Shown one piece after another: positions 1 to 8,503 of a stretch of 64,000 nucleotides of DNA (positions are counted from its first letter, which is position 1; every line of letters starts with the position of its first letter). The notes under the pieces were generated by a model, which was given only the letters and a program-made list of their open reading frames with translations, had not been told where the DNA came from and did no database searches. Both the position numbers and the translations under genes were made by a program. The DNA comes from Rhizomonospora bruguierae (GTDB taxonomy: Bacteria > Actinomycetota > Actinomycetes > Mycobacteriales > Micromonosporaceae): the NCBI RefSeq assembly GCF_018397995.1, contig NZ_BBQH01000020.1, forward strand, positions 62,001 through 126,000. Reading direction: 5' to 3'.

Positions 1-2171
1 TGGCCGCCCGTGACGTGCACCCCGGTGAGATCATCGCGATCACCTTCACCAACAAGGCCGCCGGCGAGATGAAGGAGCGGGTGGCCGCGCTGGTCGGTGG
101 GCGCGCCCGGCTGATGTGGGTGTCCACGTTCCACTCCGCGTGCGTGCGGATCCTGCGCGCCGAGCACGAGCACGCCGGCCTCAAGTCCACCTTCTCGATC
201 TACGACGCGGACGACTCCCGCCGGCTGATGCAGCTCGTCGTCCGCGAGCTGGATCTCGACCCCAAGCGCTATCCGGCCCGCTCGCTGGCCGCGCAGGTGT
301 CGAACCTGAAGAACGAACTGGTCGACCCGGAGGACTTCGCCACCCGGGCCCAGGGCCCGAACGAGCGCGCCCTGGCCGAGGCGTACCAGCTCTACCAGCG
401 CCGCCTGAAGGAGGCGCACGCGCTGGACTTCGACGACCTCATCATGGCCACCGTGCACCTGTTGCAGGCGCACCCGGACGTGGCCGAGAAGTACCGGCGC
501 CGGTTCCGGCACGTGCTGGTGGACGAGTACCAGGACACCAACCAGGCGCAGTACATGCTCATCAAGGAACTCGTCTCGGGCACGGCCGGGCTGGAGCCGG
601 CGGAGCTGTGCGTGGTGGGCGACGCGGACCAGTCCATCTACGCCTTCCGCGGCGCCACCATCCGCAACATCCTCGAGTTCGAGCGGGACTTCGCCGACGC
701 CCGCACGATCCTGCTGGAGCAGAACTACCGCTCCACCCAGACCATCCTCAACGCCGCCAACGCGGTCATCGAGCGCAACCCGTCCCGCAAGCCGAAGCGG
801 CTCTGGAGCGACCAGGGCGCCGGCGAATCCATCGTCGGGTACGTCGCGGACACCGAGCATGCCGAGGCGGACTGGGTCGCCCGGGAGATTGACAAGCTCT
901 GCGACGCCGGCGACACCCGCCCCGGCGACGTGGCCGTCTTCTACCGCACCAACGCGCAGTCCCGGGTGTTCGAGGAGGTGTTCATCCGGGTCGGCCTGCC
1001 GTACAAGGTGGTCGGCGGGGTGCGCTTCTACGAGCGCAAGGAGGTCCGCGACGCCCTGGCGTACCTGCGCGCCGTGGTCAACGCCGACGACACGGTCAGC
1101 GTCCGGCGGATCCTGAACACGCCCCGCCGGGGGATCGGCGACCGGGCCGAGGCGTGCGTCGAGGCGCTCGCCGCCCGGGAACGCGTCTCCTTCGGCGCCG
1201 CGCTGTCCCGCGCCGCCGAGGCGCCCGGCATCAACACCCGCTCCGCCAACGCCATCGCGGATTTCGTCGCCATGCTCGACGAGGTGCGCCAGTCGGCCGC
1301 GGCGGCGCCGCCCGAGGAGATCCTGGAGGCGCTGCTCCAGCGCTCCGGGTACCTCGTCGAACTGGAGGACAGCCGCGACCCGCAGGACGCCGGCCGGGTC
1401 GAGAACCTCCAGGAACTGGTCAGCGTGGCCCGCGAGTACACCGAACGGGCCGCCGCGCAGGAGGAGGACGCCACGGTGGCGGGCTTCCTGGAGCAGGTGG
1501 CCCTCGTCGCGGACGCCGACCAGGTCCCCTCCGACGACCCGGAACACCAGGGCGTGGTCACGCTGATGACCCTGCACACCGCGAAGGGGCTGGAGTTCCC
1601 GGTGGTCTTCCTCACCGGGCTGGAGGATGGCGTGTTTCCGCACCTGCGGGCGCTCGGCGACACCCGCGAACTGGAGGAGGAGCGGCGCCTGGCCTATGTG
1701 GGCATCACCCGTTCCCGGCGGCGGCTCTACCTCTCCCGTTCGGTGACCCGGGCCGCCTGGGGCCAGCCGCAGTACAACCCGCCGTCGCGGTTCCTCGACG
1801 AACTGCCGGCCGAGTTGGTCCGCTGGGAGCGCACGCAGGGGTCGTACACGTCCTGGTCCGGCACCGGCGGCGGCGTCGGCGGGCGCGGGGAGCGCGGCAC
1901 CAACCTGCGCGGCGGCGGCTTCGCCGGCAACACCCCGAGGGCGGCGCGCCTGGCCGAGCGCCTCGGCGTCGACCCGGCCCGCCTGGCGACCGCCAGCGAC
2001 CTGCCGCAGGTGCCCAGCGTTGCCGTCGGCGACCGGATCAACCACCAGCGCTACGGGCTGGGCCGGGTGGTGGAGGTGGAGGGGTACGGCGCCCGTGCCC
2101 AGGCGAAGGTCGACTTCGGCGACCAGACCCTGTGGATCGTCCTGCGCCACGCCCCGATCGAGAAGCTGTAG
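1..2171 (+). CDS. pcrA: ATP-dependent DNA helicase PcrA/UvrD, 5' end outside window
   Basis: Superfamily 1A 3'-5' helicase acting in DNA repair and replication restart. The reading frame is open from the first base, so the true start and the Walker A (about 55-60 residues) lie upstream. Visible motifs in order: TFTNKAAGEMKERV (Ia), VDEYQDTN (Walker B), VVGDADQSIYAFRGA (III), LEQNYRST (IV), MTLHTAKGLEFPVVFL (V) and AYVGITRSRRRLYL (VI). The C-terminus is the PcrA-type Tudor-like tail (VGDRINHQRYGLGRVVEVEG), preceded by a Gly-rich linker, which favours PcrA/UvrD1 over RecB-like relatives. The GTG at 15 is internal to the protein. A 52-bp inverted repeat follows the stop. Confidence 0.96.
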   Translation, partial: AARDVHPGEIIAITFTNKAAGEMKERVAALVGGRARLMWVSTFHSACVRILRAEHEHAGLKSTFSIYDADDSRRLMQLVVRELDLDPKRYPARSLAAQVSNLKNELVDPEDFATRAQGPNERALAEAYQLYQRRLKEAHALDFDDLIMATVHLLQAHPDVAEKYRRRFRHVLVDEYQDTNQAQYMLIKELVSGTAGLEPAELCVVGDADQSIYAFRGATIRNILEFERDFADARTILLEQNYRSTQTILNAANAVIERNPSRKPKRLWSDQGAGESIVGYVADTEHAEADWVAREIDKLCDAGDTRPGDVAVFYRTNAQSRVFEEVFIRVGLPYKVVGGVRFYERKEVRDALAYLRAVVNADDTVSVRRILNTPRRGIGDRAEACVEALAARERVSFGAALSRAAEAPGINTRSANAIADFVAMLDEVRQSAAAAPPEEILEALLQRSGYLVELEDSRDPQDAGRVENLQELVSVAREYTERAAAQEEDATVAGFLEQVALVADADQVPSDDPEHQGVVTLMTLHTAKGLEFPVVFLTGLEDGVFPHLRALGDTRELEEERRLAYVGITRSRRRLYLSRSVTRAAWGQPQYNPPSRFLDELPAELVRWERTQGSYTSWSGTGGGVGGRGERGTNLRGGGFAGNTPRAARLAERLGVDPARLATASDLPQVPSVAVGDRINHQRYGLGRVVEVEGYGARAQAKVDFGDQTLWIVLRHAPIEKL

Positions 2172-2189
2172 AGCCGGCAGCCCGGGGGC

Positions 2190-2241
2190 GAGATCTTGGT
2201 AAGACACGCCGCTTTTCTGGCCAGATCGGTACCAAGATCTC
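2190..2241. repeat. 52-bp inverted repeat with 12-bp perfect arms
   Basis: GAGATCTTGGTA at 2190-2201 is repeated as its exact complement at 2230-2241, around a 28-bp centre. It begins 19 bp after the pcrA stop, so its transcript could fold and act as a terminator. The arms are AT-richer than the surroundings and no U-tract follows, so it could instead be a dispersed palindromic element. Confidence 0.6.
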
Positions 2242-2498
2242 CCACCCGCGGCCGCCGCCCAGGAAGCGGGGCTCGACTGGAGCTTGCACACGGCCCGACA
2301 AACGTGGAGCGGCGAAATACTCGCCGACCGACCCCGCTGATCTTGACGTCCCGGGGCTGATCTGCCCCGATCTCATAGCGGCCGGTTAATAGGTAGGACC
2401 AGGAATCAAAGTCCGAGACGCAAGGTACCGGGGATCGGTCGCATGTGCCCGCTTTTGGGTCCGCCACAACCCCAAGATTGGCGAAGGAGGGGAATGCG
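2242..2498. other. Non-coding stretch between pcrA and the M23 peptidase gene
   Basis: No supportable gene. It holds one short hairpin (CGGGGC at 2352-2357, loop TGATCT, GCCCCG at 2364-2369) that could help terminate either convergent gene. Local composition is AT-richer than the coding DNA. Nothing else is recognisable. Confidence 0.5.
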
Positions 2499-3212
2499 TC
2501 AGTCGCCGGGGGAGTAGAGGGTGTCGGTCTCGAGCTGGATGTCCATGCCGCGGGCCCGCAGGTACGGCACCGGGTCCTTGGCGACGCCGTTGACGTGCAG
2601 CTCGAAGTGCAGGTGTGCCCCGAACGAGTGGCCGGTGTTGCCGACCAGGCCGATCACGTCGCCCGCCTGGACCGTCTGGCCGACCCGAACCAGGATCTTG
2701 GACGAGTGCCCGTAGATCGTCTCGATGCCGTCGCCGTGGTCGATGATGATCGCGTTTCCGTACCCGCCGTACCAGCCGGCCAGCTTCACCGTGCCGGCGT
2801 GCGAGGCGCTGTACGGGGTGCCCTCGGGCGCGGACAGGTCGACGCCGGCGTGGAGCTTGCCCCAGCGGACCCCGTACGGCGAGGTGAAGCGGTAGTCGTG
2901 CAGGGGGAGCAGCCAGACGTCCGGCGCGGTCTGGCTGAGCGTGGTGGCGCCGCCGCGGTCGGTGTCACGGGACGAGCGGTCGGCCGCGGCGTCGCGCTCG
3001 GCGAGCTGGGCCGCGGCCTTCGTGTCGAGGTCCGGCAGCGTGCTCGGGTTGACCGTCTTGGCGTCGGAGAGACCCGCGCCCGCGCTGATGGCCACCACGC
3101 CGGCACCGACGACGGCGGTCGTCACGACCGCGGCGTACCGGCTGCGCGGCGGGGTGGGTACGCGGCGTCGCCCGCGATATCTGTCGGGCTCTGACGACAG
3201 GCGCTGACGCAC
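2499..3212 (-). CDS. Secreted or membrane-anchored M23 family metallopeptidase
   Basis: Predicted peptidoglycan endopeptidase. From the chosen GTG the protein is 237 aa: an Arg-rich N-terminus, a hydrophobic segment (AAVVTTAVVGAGVVAISAGAG) that serves as signal peptide or anchor, a charged linker (DLDTKAAAQLAERDAAADR), then a LytM domain. Zinc-ligand motifs are present: HAGVDLSAPEGTP (HxxxD) and GAHLHFEL (HxH), with YGHSS between them. The start at 3212 is chosen because GGAGGG lies about 6 bases upstream; longer open frame upstream (to 3335) has no such site and covers the promoter. It is a single gene, convergent with pcrA. The exact substrate bond cannot be read from sequence. Confidence 0.88.
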   Translation of the reverse strand: MRQRLSSEPDRYRGRRRVPTPPRSRYAAVVTTAVVGAGVVAISAGAGLSDAKTVNPSTLPDLDTKAAAQLAERDAAADRSSRDTDRGGATTLSQTAPDVWLLPLHDYRFTSPYGVRWGKLHAGVDLSAPEGTPYSASHAGTVKLAGWYGGYGNAIIIDHGDGIETIYGHSSKILVRVGQTVQAGDVIGLVGNTGHSFGAHLHFELHVNGVAKDPVPYLRARGMDIQLETDTLYSPGD

Positions 3213-3324
3213 GCACACCCTCCGTTGTCGGGTTCCGGCGACCGGGCGGGGCGGGTGAACGGGGGATATCGCTCGCCGGTCGGGCCGCCGTCCGGTGGGT
3301 GATTCTGGATGGCAACCGTGGGCC

Positions 3325-3354
3325 ACGGTAGCCAACCCCTACGGCGTGTCACAA
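3325..3354 (-). promoter_or_regulatory. Candidate promoter of the M23 peptidase gene inside an imperfect palindrome
   Basis: On the minus strand TTGTGA (3349-3354) is followed after 18 bases by TACCGT (3325-3330), a good housekeeping-sigma match. The -10 lies in a 31-bp imperfect palindrome (3307-3337) whose 15-bp arms match at 13 positions, which could be an operator or a hairpin at the 5' end of the roughly 110-base leader. Confidence 0.5.
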
Positions 3355-3488
3355 GCGGGCGCGCCAAATTGCCGACAGGCTGTGCGACGTCCGGTCCTAT
3401 TTGGTCCTGCTACGTCACTATCTGCCGGCCGATTCGTTGAATACTCTCCGCTATTCGTGTGACTACCTTTAGTAGTGTGACCGGTTGT

Positions 3489-3500
3489 ACCCCTAGGGGT
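3489..3500. promoter_or_regulatory. 12-bp perfect palindrome in the divergent M23 / mutase-subunit region
   Basis: ACCCCTAGGGGT is perfectly symmetric and lies within a wider interrupted symmetry (GACCGG ... CCGGTC, about 3479-3510). A smaller repeat, ACTAC cttta GTAGT, lies at 3462-3476. A -10-like TAAGGT is at 3545-3550 before the mutase gene. The palindrome is well placed for an operator, but no regulator is identifiable. Confidence 0.35.
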
Positions 3501-3598
3501 GGCCGGTCGGCTTTTCCGCGCGGCCGGGCCCGGATAACGTTCGTTAAGGTAGGCGTGCCGTGCGAGAACCAGTCCGGAGAGAGCCGGGAGTGCCACAG

Positions 3599-4003
3599 AT
3601 GAGCTCACGCATTCGGGTCGTCGTCGCCAAGCCCGGGCTGGACGGGCACGACCGGGGCGCCAAGGTGGTCGCGCGGGCGCTGCGGGACGCCGGCATGGAG
3701 GTCATCTACACCGGCCTGCACCAGACCCCGGAGCAGATCGTGGAGACCGCGATCCAGGAGGACGCGGACGCCGTGGGGCTGTCGGTGCTCTCGGGGGCGC
3801 ACATGACGCTGTTCAAGCGGGTGCTCGAACTGCTCACCGGGCGGGACGCGGCCGACATCGTGGTGTTCGGCGGGGGCATCATCCCGGACGCGGACATCCC
3901 GGAACTCGAGCGGATGGGCGTCGCCAAGATTTTCACTCCCGGCGCGACCACCTCGGCGATCGTCGACTGGGTGCGCGCCAACGTGGGGCAACCTGTCTCC
4001 TGA
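3599..4003 (+). CDS. Cobalamin B12-binding domain protein, methylmalonyl-CoA mutase small-subunit type
   Basis: A 134-aa protein that is only the B12-binding Rossmann domain of acyl-CoA mutases. It carries the base-off/His-on motif [12 protein letters not shown] (DxHxxG) near residues 12-20, then [12 protein letters not shown] and the [10 protein letters not shown] strand-loop that shape the cobalamin tail pocket. It would pair with a separately encoded catalytic subunit (as in methylmalonyl- or 2-hydroxyisobutyryl-CoA mutases), which is not in this window. ATG at 3599 is preferred because GGGAG lies 8 bases upstream. An in-frame GTG at 3590 with GGAGAG upstream is the alternative. A strong hairpin follows about 90 bp downstream. 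Confidence 0.85.
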   Translation: MSSRIRVVVAKPGLDGHDRGAKVVARALRDAGMEVIYTGLHQTPEQIVETAIQEDADAVGLSVLSGAHMTLFKRVLELLTGRDAADIVVFGGGIIPDADIPELERMGVAKIFTPGATTSAIVDWVRANVGQPVS

Positions 4004-4089
4004 GGCCGAGCGGCGCCGCCGGCCGGCAGATCGAGGGCGGCAGAACCGGCGCGCGCGAGGGCCGGGACGAAGAGCCAAGGGCGGGGAAG

Positions 4090-4138
4090 GCATAGGGAGA
4101 GGCCGGACGCACCCCTCACACGTCCGGCCTCTCTATGC
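4090..4138 (+). terminator. Long hairpin terminator
   Basis: Arms 4090-4109 and 4121-4138 pair almost completely, with GAGAGGCCGGACG against CGTCCGGCCTCTC, a two-base bulge, then GCATA/TATGC, around an 11-base loop. It lies downstream of the B12-binding gene, without a long U-tract as is usual in high-GC actinobacteria. Confidence 0.6.
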
Positions 4139-4412
4139 ACGACGCCCCGCCGCCACCCCTCGACCGACAGGGCATCGGCCGTCTCACCGGAGGCCGCGAA
4201 CCGCTCGGCGCTCCGACATCTGACTCAACGACGCCGGCTGAGGCGGGTAACGCCCCCGCGGAAGAACTTTTCCGGCGCAATCCGCGCCAGTGGAACCGAC
4301 CACCTCCGCGTACCCGCGCGATCCCGCTGCGTCGCGCTGTGGTTAGGCTGCGGCCGAAGGCCCGGCCACGCGCGGTACGGGCGCGACACGAGACGGAACG
4401 GGACGCGTAGCT
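4139..4412 (+). other. Non-coding leader region of sucCD
   Basis: No convincing gene. A 91-codon open frame here lacks a ribosome site and homology-like features. A -10-like TAGGCT lies at 4344-4349, about 60 bases before the sucC GTG, but no clear -35 is seen. A GGAACGGGA stretch just upstream of 4413 is the likely ribosome-binding region. Confidence 0.45.
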
Positions 4413-5591
4413 GTGGACCTGTACGAGTACCAGGGGCGCGAGCTGTTCGAGCGGCACGGGCTTCCCGTGCTGTCCGGCGGCGTGGCGGAGACCCCCGACG
4501 AGGCCCGCGCGATCGCCGAGCGGCTCGGCGACCGGGTGGTGGTCAAGGCCCAGGTGAAGGTGGGCGGGCGCGGGAAGGCCGGCGGCGTGAAGCTGGCCGG
4601 CGACGCGGACGAGGCGGTCGCCCGGACGGCCGACATCCTCGGCATGGACATCAAGGGGCACCCGGTCCACCGGGTCATGGTCACGGTGACCGTGGACATC
4701 GTCGAGGAGTACTACCTGTCGTACCTGCTGGACCGGGCGAACCGCACGTTCCTGTGCATCGCCAGCGTGGCCGGCGGGATGGACATCGAGCAGGTGGCGG
4801 CCGAGACCCCGGAGCGGGTCGCGAAGATCGCCATCGACGCGAACGCCGGGGTCGACGAGGCCAAGGCGCGCGAGATCGTCGAGGCCGCGAAGTTCCCGGC
4901 GGACGTCGCCGACCAGATCGCCGACATCGCGGTGAAGCTGTGGCGGGCGTTCGTCGCCGAGGACGCCACGCTGGTCGAGGTGAACCCGCTCGCCAAGACC
5001 GCCGGGGGCCGGGTGCTCTGCCTGGACGCGAAGGTCACCCTGGACGACAACGCCGACTTCCGGCACCCGGACCACGAGGCGATGGTCGACGCCGGCCCGG
5101 TGGACCCGCTGGAGCGGGCCGCCAAGGAGAAGGACCTCAACTACGTCAAGCTGGACGGCGAGGTCGGCATCATCGGCAACGGCGCCGGCCTGGTGATGTC
5201 CACGTTGGACGTGGTGGCGTACGCCGGCGAGCGGCACGGCGGGGTGAAGCCGGCCAACTTCCTGGACATCGGCGGCGGCGCGAGCGCGGCGGTGATGGCC
5301 AACGGCCTGGAGATCGTGCTCTCCGACCCGTCGGTCAGGAGCGTCTTCGTGAACGTGTTCGGCGGCATCACCGCCTGCGACGAGGTCGCCAACGGCATCG
5401 TCCAGGCGCTCGCCCTGCTCGCCGACCGGGGCGAGACGGTCACCAAGCCGCTGGTCGTCCGGCTGGACGGCAACAACGCGGAGGCCGGCCGGGCCATCCT
5501 GGACGGCGCGAACAACCCGCTCGTCCAGCGGGTCGACACGATGGACGGAGCGGCCGAGCGCGCCGCCGAGCTGGCCGCGGCGGGGGAGTGA
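4413..5591 (+). CDS. sucC: Succinyl-CoA synthetase (ADP-forming) beta subunit
   Basis: Converts succinyl-CoA to succinate with ATP or GTP formation in the TCA cycle, as a heteromer with SucD. 392 aa, normal length. The N-terminal ATP-grasp fold starts [19 protein letters not shown] with [16 protein letters not shown] for nucleotide binding. The metal-binding [10 protein letters not shown] and the C-terminal ligase domain motifs [23 protein letters not shown] and [13 protein letters not shown] are intact. The GTG start is followed directly by the family-typical N-terminus. sucD follows 9 bp downstream, so the two form one operon. Confidence 0.97.
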   Translation: MDLYEYQGRELFERHGLPVLSGGVAETPDEARAIAERLGDRVVVKAQVKVGGRGKAGGVKLAGDADEAVARTADILGMDIKGHPVHRVMVTVTVDIVEEYYLSYLLDRANRTFLCIASVAGGMDIEQVAAETPERVAKIAIDANAGVDEAKAREIVEAAKFPADVADQIADIAVKLWRAFVAEDATLVEVNPLAKTAGGRVLCLDAKVTLDDNADFRHPDHEAMVDAGPVDPLERAAKEKDLNYVKLDGEVGIIGNGAGLVMSTLDVVAYAGERHGGVKPANFLDIGGGASAAVMANGLEIVLSDPSVRSVFVNVFGGITACDEVANGIVQALALLADRGETVTKPLVVRLDGNNAEAGRAILDGANNPLVQRVDTMDGAAERAAELAAAGE

Positions 5592-5600
5592 GCTGAGAAC

Positions 5601-6488
5601 ATGGCGATCTGGCTGACGAAGGACTCCAAGGTCATCGTGCAGGGGATGACCGGCTCCGAGGGCTCCAAGCACACCCGCCGGATGCTCGCCGCCGGCACGA
5701 ACGTGGTCGGCGGCACCAACCCGCGCAAGGCCGGGCAGACCGTCGACTTCGACGGCCGGGCGCTGCCGGTGTTCGCCACCGTCGGTGACGCGATGAAGGA
5801 GACCGGCGCGGACGTGACGGTCATCTTCGTCCCGCCGGCGTTCTGCCGGAGCGCGGTGATGGAGGCGATCGACGCCGAGATCCCGCTGGCCGTGGTCATC
5901 ACCGAGGGCATCCCGGTGCACGACACGGCCGCGTTCTGGGCGTACAACGCCGGCAAGGGCGGGCGTACCCGGATCATCGGCCCGAACTGCCCCGGCGTCG
6001 CCTCGCCGGGGGCCAGCAACGCCGGCATCATCCCCGCCGACATCACCGGGGTGGGCCGGATCGGCCTGGTCAGCAAGTCCGGCACCCTGACCTACCAGAT
6101 GATGTACGAGCTGCGCGACATCGGCTTCTCCACCTGCGTCGGCATCGGTGGTGACCCGGTCATCGGCACCACCCACATCGACGCGCTGGCCGCCTTCCAG
6201 GACGACCCGGAGACGGACGCGATCGTGATGATCGGCGAGATCGGCGGCGACGCCGAGGAGCGTGCCGCCGAGTTCATCGGGGCGAACGTCACCAAGCCGG
6301 TGGTCGGCTACATCGCCGGCTTCACCGCGCCGCCCGGCAAGACGATGGGCCACGCGGGCGCCATCATCTCCGGCTCGGCCGGTACGGCGGACGCGAAGAA
6401 GCAGGCCCTCGAGGCCGCGGGCGTCAAGGTCGGCAAGACGCCGACGGAGACCGCCAACCTGATGCGGGAGATCATGCGCGGCGCCTGA
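5601..6488 (+). CDS. sucD: Succinyl-CoA synthetase alpha subunit
   Basis: 295-aa alpha subunit carrying the CoA-binding Rossmann domain and the phospho-histidine loop. Visible: [18 protein letters not shown] near the N-terminus, [10 protein letters not shown] and [10 protein letters not shown] for CoA and phosphate contacts, and the catalytic loop [10 protein letters not shown], whose His is transiently phosphorylated. It works with the adjacent SucC and ends just before a hairpin terminator. Confidence 0.97.
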   Translation: MAIWLTKDSKVIVQGMTGSEGSKHTRRMLAAGTNVVGGTNPRKAGQTVDFDGRALPVFATVGDAMKETGADVTVIFVPPAFCRSAVMEAIDAEIPLAVVITEGIPVHDTAAFWAYNAGKGGRTRIIGPNCPGVASPGASNAGIIPADITGVGRIGLVSKSGTLTYQMMYELRDIGFSTCVGIGGDPVIGTTHIDALAAFQDDPETDAIVMIGEIGGDAEERAAEFIGANVTKPVVGYIAGFTAPPGKTMGHAGAIISGSAGTADAKKQALEAAGVKVGKTPTETANLMREIMRGA

Positions 6489-6503
6489 TCGGGTATCCGA
6501 AGG

Positions 6504-6542
6504 GCCGGTCGCCCCGCGCGAGCGAAGGGCGGCCGGCTCTTT
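6504..6542 (+). terminator. sucCD terminator
   Basis: GCCGGTCGCCC (6504-6514) pairs with GGGCGGCCGGC (6527-6537) with one G-U pair, followed by TCTTT. It starts 16 bp after the sucD stop and fits a rho-independent terminator. Confidence 0.65.
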
Positions 6543-6593
6543 CGCATGTGTCGGGGCGGCCGCGACCGGCGAAGCGTGGAAAAGTAGGCGCTG

Positions 6594-7928
6594 ATGGCAG
6601 GCACCGGGCAGGACCCTGGCCGCGGCGAGGCGGCGCGACCGACCCTGCCCGCCGACCACCGGGAGACCGTGCCGCCGGCCGAGGAGGTCTACCGGGAGGG
6701 CGTCCGGCTGCCCGACCAGCGTGGCGGGGCCCCGCGCCGCCCGGCCCGCCGCCGGCACGCGCCGCTGCCCGTGGCCGCCGCCGTCGCCTCGGTGTGGGCG
6801 GCGCTCGCCTCGTACCTGCCGGTCGCGGCCGGGCTGGTGCTGGTCGCCACGGCCGGCGGCGAGTCGTCGGCGCCCGGGGCGCTCCGGGTCGCCGCGGCCG
6901 GCTGGCTGCTCGCCCACGGGGTCGCGCTGGAGACCGCCGCCGGCCCGCTCGGCCTCGTCCCGCTCGCGGTCGCGGTGCTCGCCGCCTGGCGGGTGTCGCA
7001 CGCCGGGGTGCACGTCACCCGCGCGATGGGTGCCCGCCGCTCGGGCTCCGTCCCGGCCGCGTTCGCCGCCGGGGTCGCCGTCGCCATCGGGTACGGGGGG
7101 ATCGGCGCGCTGGCCGCGGCGCTGGCCGCCGGGCCGGGGATGGCCGTGGCGCCGTGGCGCGCCGGGCTCACCCTGGCCGTGTTCGCCTTCCTCGCCGGGA
7201 GCCTGGGCGCGTTGCGCTGCACGGGTTCGCTGCTGGTGCTGGGCCTGCGCACCCCGCGCGTCCTGCGGGACGGCATGCGCACCGGGCTGGTCGCCGTGCT
7301 CGTGCTCCTCGGGGCCGGCGCCGCGCTGGCCGGGGTCGCGCTGGCGCTGAGCGGGGGGCCCGCCAGCGATGTCCTGGCCGCCTACCGCACCGGCGTCGCG
7401 GGCCAGGCGGGCATCGCGCTGATCTGCGCGGCGTACGCGCCGAACCTGGCCGCGTGGGCCGCCGCCTACCTGGTCGGCCCCGGCTTCGCCGTGGGCGCCG
7501 GCACGGGCGTCAGCGCCACCTCGGTCACCCTCGGTGCCCTGCCGGCCATCCCGCTGTTCGCGGCGCTGCCGTCCGGGCCGCTGCCGATGGGTGGGACGCT
7601 CCTGCTGGGCGCCCCGCTCGTCGCCGGCATGGTCGCGGGCTGGCTGCTGGCCAGCCGCAGGCGCGGGCGGGGCGTGACCGACTGGGGCGGCCTCGTCGGT
7701 GCCGCGCTCGTCACCGGCCCGGTGGCCGGCGTGCTGCTGGGCTTGGCGGCGGTCGCCTCCTCGGGCGCCCTGGGCGGTGGCCGGCTCGCCTCGATCGGCC
7801 CCGCCCCGCTGCCGGTGGCCCTGGTCGGCGCCGGCGTGATCGCGGTCGGTGCCCTGCTCGGTGGCGTCGTCGCCCAGTCCTTCGCCCCCGCCGCCGCTGA
7901 CCGGGCCCGTGGACGCGAACGGACCTGA
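6594..7928 (+). CDS. DUF6350 polytopic membrane protein
   Basis: 444-aa integral membrane protein. After a hydrophilic, charged N-terminus of about 55 residues come roughly ten hydrophobic segments rich in Ala, Gly, Leu and Val, with short Arg-rich loops (RRRGRGVTD, RARGRERT) consistent with a cytoplasmic C-terminus. The position between sucCD and purN-purH matches the DUF6350 gene of Streptomyces, which supports the family call. A cell-division-associated role has been suggested for this family name in some annotations, but nothing in the sequence shows a function. It lies 105 bp from sucD, beyond a terminator, so it probably has its own promoter. Confidence 0.7.
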   Translation: MAGTGQDPGRGEAARPTLPADHRETVPPAEEVYREGVRLPDQRGGAPRRPARRRHAPLPVAAAVASVWAALASYLPVAAGLVLVATAGGESSAPGALRVAAAGWLLAHGVALETAAGPLGLVPLAVAVLAAWRVSHAGVHVTRAMGARRSGSVPAAFAAGVAVAIGYGGIGALAAALAAGPGMAVAPWRAGLTLAVFAFLAGSLGALRCTGSLLVLGLRTPRVLRDGMRTGLVAVLVLLGAGAALAGVALALSGGPASDVLAAYRTGVAGQAGIALICAAYAPNLAAWAAAYLVGPGFAVGAGTGVSATSVTLGALPAIPLFAALPSGPLPMGGTLLLGAPLVAGMVAGWLLASRRRGRGVTDWGGLVGAALVTGPVAGVLLGLAAVASSGALGGGRLASIGPAPLPVALVGAGVIAVGALLGGVVAQSFAPAAADRARGRERT

Positions 7929-7979
7929 CCGAGGCGTTCCGCCGGCCCTTCGCCGCCCTGAGCGGCCCGTAGACGCGAA

Positions 7980-8011
7980 CGGACCCGGCCGGAGCACTCC
8001 GGCCGGGTCCG
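7980..8011. terminator. Bidirectional terminator
   Basis: Perfect 13-bp stem, CGGACCCGGCCGG (7980-7992) against CCGGCCGGGTCCG (7999-8011), loop AGCACT. It lies between the convergent DUF6350 and CD225 genes and can serve both. The 20 bp before the stem repeat a stretch at the DUF6350 3' end exactly 60 bp upstream. Confidence 0.75.
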
Positions 8012-8022
8012 CGAGGCAGGGC

Positions 8023-8289
8023 TCAGCTGGCGGCTATCAGGACCAAATAGCCGATGCAGCAGACGATCCACAGGCCGTACCAGACCAGGCCGATGATGAG
8101 CGCGAGCTTCGACCACTTGCGCGACTCGGTGGCGGCCTGCTGGGCGCCGGCGTAGTCGCCCTGCTGGAGCAGCGGGTTGACCTTCGACGCGTTGATGATG
8201 GCCGGGATCGCCAGCGGCCAGAACAGGAAGATGGAGACGATCGACATCGTCATGTTGTTGTCGACCGGCGGCGGGCTGCCAGGCTGCAT
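8023..8289 (-). CDS. CD225/dispanin family small membrane protein
   Basis: 88-aa protein with two transmembrane segments: about residues 12-33 (NMTMSIVSIFLFWPLAIPAI) and 62-86 (LALIIGLVWYGLWIVCCIGY). They flank a conserved-looking polar loop with NASKVNPLLQQGDYAGAQQA, the arrangement of bacterial CD225/DUF4190-like proteins. The N-terminus is Pro-rich and cytoplasmic. AGGAG lies 11 bases before the ATG. Function unknown; it is a monocistronic gene with a shared downstream terminator. Confidence 0.75.
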   Translation of the reverse strand: MQPGSPPPVDNNMTMSIVSIFLFWPLAIPAIINASKVNPLLQQGDYAGAQQAATESRKWSKLALIIGLVWYGLWIVCCIGYLVLIAAS

Positions 8290-8491
8290 GGCGGACTGAC
8301 TCCTTGCTAATGGCTTGTCATGGTTTGTTCCGAGGGGGTGCGCTCCCGGGCGCGCGGCCCAGGGAACCGGCAGCGTACATGGTCATTTCGAATCCGTGGG
8401 GTACGGTCGGCTTCCCGACACCCCTTGTGAGCTGGGTGATCCCGGTTCGGGCGGGCGGAACCCGGCGCGCGGGCGGCCGAGCGGCCTCGTT

Positions 8492-8497
8492 TAGAGT
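8492..8497 (+). promoter_or_regulatory. -10 box for leaderless purN
   Basis: TAGAGT lies six bases before the purN GTG, which has no Shine-Dalgarno sequence. Transcription would start at or next to the start codon. No clear -35 was found. Confidence 0.45.
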
Positions 8498-8503
8498 GCG
8501 GGG

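Noticed and set aside
3213-3335. N-terminal extension of the M23 peptidase and a possible c-di-AMP (ydaO-type) riboswitch in its leader
   Set aside because: The extension overlaps the promoter and lacks a ribosome site. The conserved ydaO core elements were looked for and not recognised, so only a palindrome and promoter are reported.
4135-4410. 91-codon plus-strand frame before sucC
   Set aside because: No ribosome site, Arg/Pro-rich low-complexity product, and it starts inside the terminator hairpin.
4116-7997. Long minus-strand open frame opposite sucC-sucD-DUF6350
   Set aside because: Same antisense artefact; the plus-strand SucC and SucD motifs are complete.
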